A DNA stretch of 9,690 nt from Acholeplasmataceae bacterium UBA5617. Its GTDB lineage: Bacteria; Bacillota_I; Bacilli_A; Acholeplasmatales; Acholeplasmataceae. The position numbers and the translations under genes were made by a program. A model generated the notes under the pieces. It saw only the letters and a program-made list of their open reading frames with translations, ran no database searches and had not been told where the DNA came from. The stretch covers positions 1 to 9,690 of the forward strand of contig DIKN01000091.1 in NCBI GenBank assembly GCA_002424575.1. Direction: 5' to 3'. Below, piece by piece: positions 5,485-9,690 of the stretch (the stretch's first letter is position 1; each line of letters begins with the position of its first letter).

Positions 5485-7024
5485 ATCCTTCGTAGAGCGT
5501 GATCTCATAATCACAAATGTCTTGATAAAACTCTTTTTCATGCGAGACCAAGATGAGGGTCCCTTGATAAGCGATCAACGCTTCTTTCAGCGCTTCTTTT
5601 GCTGCTACATCTAAGTGATTTGTGGGTTCATCTAAGATTAAGACATTCCCTTTTTGATGTCTTAACAAAGCTAATCTTACTTTTGTCTGTTCTCCACCTG
5701 ATAAGGAGTTGACATCACGATTGGCCATCTCATAATCAATACCATGATTTCCGAGTAAACTCATCACATCTTTCTTTGTGAAATGAGGATAGCGATGGTG
5801 AACGAGTTGAAAAGGTGTTATGTTCGGTTCAAAGATACTATCCTGCTCAAAATAAGCAATCTTCGCCGTATCGATCCATTTAAATTGACCCCCTAATGAA
5901 GGAATGACGTGAAGGATCGTTTTGATGAATGTTGACTTACCGATACCATTTTTACCTGTAATCGCGACTTTATCTTGCTTAAGGATGGCGATGTTTAGCG
6001 GTTCTAAGAGAGGTTCATTATAACCAATCTCGAGATTTGATGTCATCAAGACATCTTTTCCGGTTGAACTTGCCATCGGAAAATGAAAATGATACGTTTT
6101 TGACTGCTGTGGGGCGTGAATACGCTCCACTTTTTCAAGCATTTTTCTTCGTGACTGTGCACGCTTGGTTGTCGTTGCGCGTACAATGTTTTTTTGAATA
6201 AACTCTTCGGTTTTTTGAATGAATTTTTGCTGATTAAGAAACGCTTTTTCTTGTTGTTCAAATCGCAACTGGCGCTCTTTTAAATAAAACGCATAATCTC
6301 CCTTATAACGTGTGATGGTTAAATTTTCTAATGCAAAAACAGTATTTGCAATCTCCATTAAAAACTCTTCGTGATGTGATACAACGATATAAGCTTTGGG
6401 GTAATTTTGAAGAAATTTAGCCAACCATTCGATATGTTTGACATCTAAGAAGTTTGTCGGTTCATCCAACAGGAGAACATCGGAATCTCCCAGCAACAGT
6501 TTGGCTAAAATGATTTTTGCGCGCATTCCCCCTGATAGATGCTTAATCGGTGTTTCTAAGATATCCATGGTCAACCCTAAACCATGAATCACATTCCCAA
6601 TTTTGGATTTGATGGCATAAAAGTCTGATGCCATCAACTGTTCACCAAGTTCTGCTGCCCAATGAAGTAAGCGATCATGATCTTTTTCTGCTGCTGTTGA
6701 GACTTGCTCATAAAGTTTTTCCATCGCCTTTTCCTTTTCAAAGAGAGGTAAAAAGACGTCATAGAGATACGCTTCAACGCTGAGATTGGGATTGATTTTA
6801 GCATATTGGTCTAAGTATCCGATCTTTCGACCGGTTAACCACGTGATTTTTCCTGTGTCCGGAGATAATGTGCGATCCATCAATTTGAGAAGTGTTGACT
6901 TCCCCGTTCCATTGGGTCCAACCAAAACCGCATGCTCACCTTCAAAAAGGCGCATGCTTGCACCTTGATATAAAAGATCACCACTGTAGCTAAAACTTAA
7001 ATTTTCGATTTCTAATAAACTCAT
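5483..7024 (-). CDS. ABC-F family ATP-binding protein (ribosome-associated)
   Basis: Cytosolic twin-ATPase protein without membrane segments; ABC-F proteins bind the ribosomal E site and act in translation or, in some groups, protect against ribosome-targeting antibiotics. The 513 aa contain two complete ABC modules. Module 1 has Walker A GPNGTGKS (36-43), signature LSGGM (163-167), Walker B DVLLLDEPTNFLD (182-194) and switch His217. Module 2 has Walker A GKNGIGKS (357-364), signature LSGGEQ (441-446), Walker B VLILDEPTNHLD (461-472) and switch His495. The charged inter-module linker (about 235-320) contains IVRATTTKRAQSRRK (280-294). Length and linker suggest a YfmM/YkpA-like housekeeping group rather than a clear resistance protein, but I cannot assign a subfamily. 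It is the last gene of its operon. Its ATG overlaps the previous stop as ATGA and has no obvious Shine-Dalgarno, so it probably depends on coupled translation. Confidence 0.95.
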   Translation of the reverse strand: MSLLEIENLSFSYSGDLLYQGASMRLFEGEHAVLVGPNGTGKSTLLKLMDRTLSPDTGKITWLTGRKIGYLDQYAKINPNLSVEAYLYDVFLPLFEKEKAMEKLYEQVSTAAEKDHDRLLHWAAELGEQLMASDFYAIKSKIGNVIHGLGLTMDILETPIKHLSGGMRAKIILAKLLLGDSDVLLLDEPTNFLDVKHIEWLAKFLQNYPKAYIVVSHHEEFLMEIANTVFALENLTITRYKGDYAFYLKERQLRFEQQEKAFLNQQKFIQKTEEFIQKNIVRATTTKRAQSRRKMLEKVERIHAPQQSKTYHFHFPMASSTGKDVLMTSNLEIGYNEPLLEPLNIAILKQDKVAITGKNGIGKSTFIKTILHVIPSLGGQFKWIDTAKIAYFEQDSIFEPNITPFQLVHHRYPHFTKKDVMSLLGNHGIDYEMANRDVNSLSGGEQTKVRLALLRHQKGNVLILDEPTNHLDVAAKEALKEALIAYQGTLILVSHEKEFYQDICDYEITLYEG

Positions 7025-7533
7025 TGTGGTAATTCAAAGAATTCGGGCTGATGATCATCAGCCACGTAAATCCATTGCTCCTTAATAAAATGTGTGCCCT
7101 CAACAATTTTGTTAACATCTTGTTTCATATATTTTGCATGACATGTTGCAAGGATTTCTCCTTGTGTGGTAGAAAGGTACCCTTCACCATAAAATAACAC
7201 TTTTCGCATATCTGTGATTTTGCCCACACAATAAAGCGTCTCATCGAGTGGGACTGGTTTTAAATAACGAACCGTCAGTTCAACGGTGACACCAAATATA
7301 TCTGGATGATCAATTTGAATCGCACGTCCGATGGTTTCATCGAGTAATGCTGTGATAATCCCACCGTGCATCCGTTTGGGATAACTTTGATGCACATCAC
7401 CGCCTTGAAATAAGCCAAGGATTTGTTGACCTTCAAGTTCATAATACTTTGTTCTTAAACTTGCATCATTATCCATGCCACAAACAAAGCACATGCTGGA
7501 ATTGTTTTGTTTTTTTAATACTTTGTAAATCAT
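7021..7533 (-). CDS. PaaI-like hotdog-fold thioesterase
   Basis: Probable acyl-CoA thioesterase, cytosolic; substrate unknown. The 170-aa product carries the hotdog signature HGGIITALLDETIGRA at 56-71, in which the HGG and the acidic pair D65/E66 line the active site in PaaI-type enzymes. The strand VTVELTVRYLKPVP (82-95) follows, as expected for the fold. The N-terminus has a CFVCG motif (Cys15, Cys18), often seen in this PaaI subgroup ahead of the hotdog domain. About 35 C-terminal residues after the fold are not recognised. The start ATG overlaps the stop of the preceding membrane-protein gene (ATGA), with GGAG 11 bases upstream; its own stop overlaps the ABC-F ATG in the same way. Confidence 0.85.
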   Translation of the reverse strand: MIYKVLKKQNNSSMCFVCGMDNDASLRTKYYELEGQQILGLFQGGDVHQSYPKRMHGGIITALLDETIGRAIQIDHPDIFGVTVELTVRYLKPVPLDETLYCVGKITDMRKVLFYGEGYLSTTQGEILATCHAKYMKQDVNKIVEGTHFIKEQWIYVADDHQPEFFELPQ

Positions 7534-7817
7534 ATGATATCAAGCTCCAAGTGAAGATACAAAATGAAAATCGACCCAATAAGCATCATGATTCCAAAGA
7601 AAACATGAAGATAAAAATAGAGATTTTCAAGTGGATACGGGGATTTAGCCTTTAAACTTAATCCGATAGACCCCGGTATGAAAAGAACCATCATGAGATC
7701 CTTGGTAGTTAGTTTAAGGGATAATCCAATGTATAAACGCACCAAAAAGAGAACAGCGATCCCTGATAGCCCGGTATAAAACGCATAATAAAAAACTGCA
7801 ATCAATACATTAAACAC
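7530..7817 (-). CDS. Small three-helix membrane protein, unknown function
   Basis: I do not recognise this 95-aa protein. It has three hydrophobic segments at about 2-32, 40-55 and 66-90, joined by short basic or polar loops (KLTTKD, KAKSPYPLEN), so it is an integral membrane protein. The frame is open further upstream, but I chose GTG 7817 because a clear GGAGG (7826-7830) lies 8 bases before it. ATG 7832 and TTG 7856 lack any ribosome-binding site, and 7856 would lie deep inside the preceding small gene. The gene overlaps that 48-codon gene by 8 bases and the following thioesterase gene by 4. The topology is compatible with a subunit or accessory protein acting with the neighbouring small membrane peptide, but this is inference only. 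Confidence 0.75.
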   Translation of the reverse strand: MFNVLIAVFYYAFYTGLSGIAVLFLVRLYIGLSLKLTTKDLMMVLFIPGSIGLSLKAKSPYPLENLYFYLHVFFGIMMLIGSIFILYLHLELDII

Positions 7818-7956
7818 GTTTCGGTCCTCCATTGAGCACATAGATGAATGCAACAATAGGTAAAATTAAAAAAGCAAACAAACCTGTCAGGAATAAACCG
7901 AGTATCGCAAACGTAAAGGATGATAAAAAGACATAAAATCGAGCCTTGAATTTCAT
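7810..7956 (-). CDS. 48-aa hydrophobic membrane peptide
   Basis: A short gene that fills what would otherwise be a gap. ATG 7956 opens 48 codons ending at TAA (7810-7812). The product begins with a basic tail (MKFKARF), runs through one long or two closely spaced hydrophobic stretches (residues 8-41, with Pro33 as a possible break) and ends with polar and basic residues (NGGPKRV). The start overlaps the stop of the phosphoesterase gene by one base (TAATG). Its 3' end contains both the GGAGG and the GTG start of the next gene. The packing fits an operon with no non-coding DNA and argues strongly that it is translated. Its own ribosome-binding site is weak (a GGGG run about 9 bases before the ATG). 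No family is recognised; lack of conservation in relatives would argue against it. Confidence 0.72.
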   Translation of the reverse strand: MKFKARFYVFLSSFTFAILGLFLTGLFAFLILPIVAFIYVLNGGPKRV

Positions 7957-8906
7957 TATAAAACCCCGCTTCCAAATATCACAAATGTTCGTAACGATCC
8001 TGAATCCGTATAAACTTCAATGTGTCTTCCACCTTTTTTAAGACTTCCATAACCATTGAGTCCGGTTGCACGCCCATAGACAAGAAAAATACCTTCTTTA
8101 GCAAAAATGAAATCATTGAGATGGTCATGACCGACAAAGACTGCTGTCGTCAACCCTGTTTCAACCATTGCATCAAAAAATCCTGTATCAACACCTTGAG
8201 CATAGACTTTATCTTCGAGAAATAAACCATCATAGACATCGACTTCGATGTACTGACGAAGAGGAATGTGCATGAATACGAGATTTCTAACGGTATCCTG
8301 TTCTGCATGTTCTTTGAACCATGCAACCTGTGCAACCGATAAATAGTCATATTCACCTTCATCTTCGGTGTATACTTTTCGTTCAGCTTTTGAATCGAGC
8401 ATGTAAAGACGGTAAACAGGCATTTCATTCTTGGTGATGGTGAAATGGAAATTTCCGATGCCACCTTCTTCAAGTTTCGGTCCGACTTTGAAGTACAAAT
8501 AGGATGTGTCCTCTGGAATTCGTCTTAAAAAGTCTTCATAGGTATGATAATCGGTTTCATGATTGCCAAATATAAAGGTCCATGGTGTTTTTAGTGATTC
8601 CATAAAACGAATTAAACGACTGAAAAGCATCGGTGCAGAGGGAGACATGGTCATATCCCCTGTGATCACGATTAAATCGTAATCATCTTGATCACTCAGT
8701 GCTTTGATCAAATCGAATGTGCGCATATCACGCTTGTCATAACCAAAGGTGAGATGCAGGTCGGTAATCTGCAAGACCTTAAGGGTGTCACCTTTCATTT
8801 CTAGCATGAAGGGATCATCATCCGTATACACAATGGTATATGGTTTGCAGGATGTTAAAAAGATTGACAGGATGAAGATGATGAATACTATCATTTTTTT
8901 ACGCAT
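7956..8906 (-). CDS. Lipoprotein calcineurin-like metallophosphoesterase
   Basis: Predicted surface-anchored phosphoesterase of 316 aa. The N-terminus (MRKK, hydrophobic 5-17, lipobox LTSC with Cys20) is a type II signal peptide, so the mature enzyme should be lipid-anchored outside the membrane. All metallophosphatase blocks are present: D49-x-H51 (ITDLH), GD 83-84, GNHE 114-117, His213 (FMHIP) and GHDH 259-262, giving two metal sites. The C-terminal YGRATGLNGYG (277-287) resembles Dcr2-like phosphatases, but the substrate is unknown. The frame could start at 9005, but ATG 8906 is chosen because it has GAGGAG seven bases before it and places the signal peptide at the true N-terminus. It overlaps the preceding gene by 8 bases and touches the following 48-aa gene by one. 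Confidence 0.92.
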   Translation of the reverse strand: MRKKMIVFIIFILSIFLTSCKPYTIVYTDDDPFMLEMKGDTLKVLQITDLHLTFGYDKRDMRTFDLIKALSDQDDYDLIVITGDMTMSPSAPMLFSRLIRFMESLKTPWTFIFGNHETDYHTYEDFLRRIPEDTSYLYFKVGPKLEEGGIGNFHFTITKNEMPVYRLYMLDSKAERKVYTEDEGEYDYLSVAQVAWFKEHAEQDTVRNLVFMHIPLRQYIEVDVYDGLFLEDKVYAQGVDTGFFDAMVETGLTTAVFVGHDHLNDFIFAKEGIFLVYGRATGLNGYGSLKKGGRHIEVYTDSGSLRTFVIFGSGVL

Positions 8907-9369
8907 GGCTGAGCTCCTCGAGTAATGATTGAAGTTCATGGGGTCTGATGACATACATGTTGTGAAATTTCTTGTTGTAGACAATAAATTCCATTTCGTT
9001 TTCATTGATGTAACGTTTCATTTTTAATGTTGTGGGAAAGACAATGACCATTTTGGTCAAAGATGATGATAGAAAATGTGTTTGATTGATGAGTGAGGTT
9101 TGACCAGAAGTTTTCACTTCCCACATCGTTTTGCTGTTGATGGTCAATTCTGCGTTGGCAGGAACATAATAAAAGAGTATCTGATATGATTCATCCTTTA
9201 GATCGATCACTAGATGATGATGTTCATAACGAACTTTTCCCCATTTTTGTAATGTTTTGATGGCATCTTCTTTAACTGCTTGATACATCTTTTTTTGATG
9301 GGCAAGCATGAATCCATAACCAAGAACCATCAGTACAACGACACCAATACCCAAATAAATAAAAATCAT
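8899..9369 (-). CDS. Membrane-anchored protein of unknown function
   Basis: 156 aa, family not recognised. Residues 2-23 form a transmembrane anchor, followed by a basic juxtamembrane stretch, a probable helix (27-43) and an alternating beta-rich soluble domain. A WEVKTSG segment (83-89) resembles the E-x-K half of PD-(D/E)xK nuclease-like folds, and YINENEMEFIV (120-130) follows; the resemblance is weak and no upstream catalytic Asp is certain. The positive residues after the anchor suggest that the soluble part is cytoplasmic. AAGGAG lies 8 bases before ATG 9369, which overlaps the preceding stop as ATGA; the 3' end overlaps the phosphoesterase start by 8 bases. Confidence 0.8.
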   Translation of the reverse strand: MIFIYLGIGVVVLMVLGYGFMLAHQKKMYQAVKEDAIKTLQKWGKVRYEHHHLVIDLKDESYQILFYYVPANAELTINSKTMWEVKTSGQTSLINQTHFLSSSLTKMVIVFPTTLKMKRYINENEMEFIVYNKKFHNMYVIRPHELQSLLEELSHA

Positions 9370-9690
9370 ATCATTTTCTCCTTGGTTACTTGTGTGAGCA
9401 CATCATGTTCAAATGTGCAGTGATAATGATAGTGATCGTCTTCATCAATCATGGTGGGTAAAAAAAACTTAATATTATGAGCAACACCTTTATTGTCGGG
9501 ATTGATGATCCAGTCTATCGTTTTCCAATCAAGGATACCTTCAGGGGTTGCGATAGGTGTTGCTAAAGACACTTGAGATCCATCGATTAAAAAAAGATAT
9601 AATCCTTGTCCATGTGCATCAAATGAATTCCATGTTAGGGTGCCACACGGTTTGATCTGATCACGCGTGATGCGGATTCCGGTCTCTTCA
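9366..9690 (-). CDS. Unknown protein, N-terminus beyond the window edge
   Basis: The frame is open from the right edge to TGA at 9366-9368, showing the last 107 residues. No start is needed inside the window: the in-frame GTG at 9572 has no ribosome-binding site and the residues before it continue the same character (PCGTLTWNSFD, GLYLFLIDG). The visible part alternates hydrophobic and polar residues, is rich in aromatics and in acidic and His residues (DEDDHYHYHC), and lacks membrane segments, which suggests a beta-rich soluble domain. I recognise no family. It overlaps the next gene by 4 bases (ATGA) and is the first gene of the operon that can be seen; the operon promoter lies outside the window. 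Confidence 0.72.
   Translation of the reverse strand, partial: EETGIRITRDQIKPCGTLTWNSFDAHGQGLYLFLIDGSQVSLATPIATPEGILDWKTIDWIINPDNKGVAHNIKFFLPTMIDEDDHYHYHCTFEHDVLTQVTKEKMI

Noticed and set aside
7818..7856. Longer N-terminus for the 95-aa membrane protein (TTG 7856 or ATG 7832)
   Set aside because: Neither start has a ribosome-binding site, and both would lie further inside the 48-aa gene, while GTG 7817 has GGAGG at 8 bases.
8150..8473. Second open frame inside the phosphoesterase gene
   Set aside because: It is a shadow of a gene with all metallophosphatase motifs intact.
8907..9005. Longer N-terminus for the phosphoesterase
   Set aside because: It would bury the lipoprotein signal peptide and overlap the previous gene by 107 bases without a ribosome-binding site.
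1..9690. CRISPR array, insertion sequence, tRNA or prophage module
   Set aside because: I saw no regularly spaced repeats, transposase motifs, terminal inverted repeats or tRNA-like cloverleaf; nearly all the sequence is explained by genes and their short control regions.

Overview
The window looks like chromosomal housekeeping DNA from a low-GC Gram-positive-type bacterium (Bacillota or a close Mollicutes relative). The evidence is an HrcA/CIRCE heat-shock operon, a Gram-positive-type DnaK, short-form ribosomal protein L33, lipobox lipoprotein processing, sigma-A-like promoters and an AT-leaning composition (roughly 40% GC by eye). TGA acts as a normal stop and Trp is TGG, so the genetic code is standard and a Mycoplasma/Spiroplasma-type code is excluded. 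An MEP-pathway ispG is present. A walled Erysipelotrichia-like, Acholeplasma-like or Izemoplasma-like organism would all fit; I cannot place it further.

Layout. (1) 1-3368, minus strand: heat-shock operon hrcA-grpE-dnaK, with dnaK running off the left edge. It is driven by a near-consensus promoter whose start region carries a CIRCE operator with one degenerate arm. (2) 3390-4270, minus strand: rpmG (L33) from its own strong promoter, then a terminator hairpin, then a glyoxalase-II-like metallo-beta-lactamase-fold hydrolase, then another terminator. (3) 4324-5435, plus strand: ispG, divergent from rpmG and probably monocistronic, ending at a hairpin shared with the convergent operon to its right. 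(4) 5483-9690, minus strand: a tightly packed operon entering from beyond the right edge. In order of transcription it holds a partial unknown protein, a 156-aa membrane-anchored unknown, a lipoprotein calcineurin-like phosphoesterase, a 48-aa membrane peptide, a 95-aa membrane protein, a hotdog-fold thioesterase and an ABC-F ATPase. Every junction overlaps by 1 to 8 bases.

How the genes work together. HrcA represses its own operon through CIRCE, and GrpE is the nucleotide exchange factor for DnaK. L33 and the ABC-F protein both act on the ribosome but sit in separate transcription units. IspG makes HMBPP for isoprenoid synthesis. The right-hand operon combines cell-surface, membrane and cytosolic products with no obvious single pathway. 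Its four unrecognised members around the phosphoesterase are the least explained part of the window. No tRNA, rRNA, CRISPR array, insertion sequence or prophage signature was seen.
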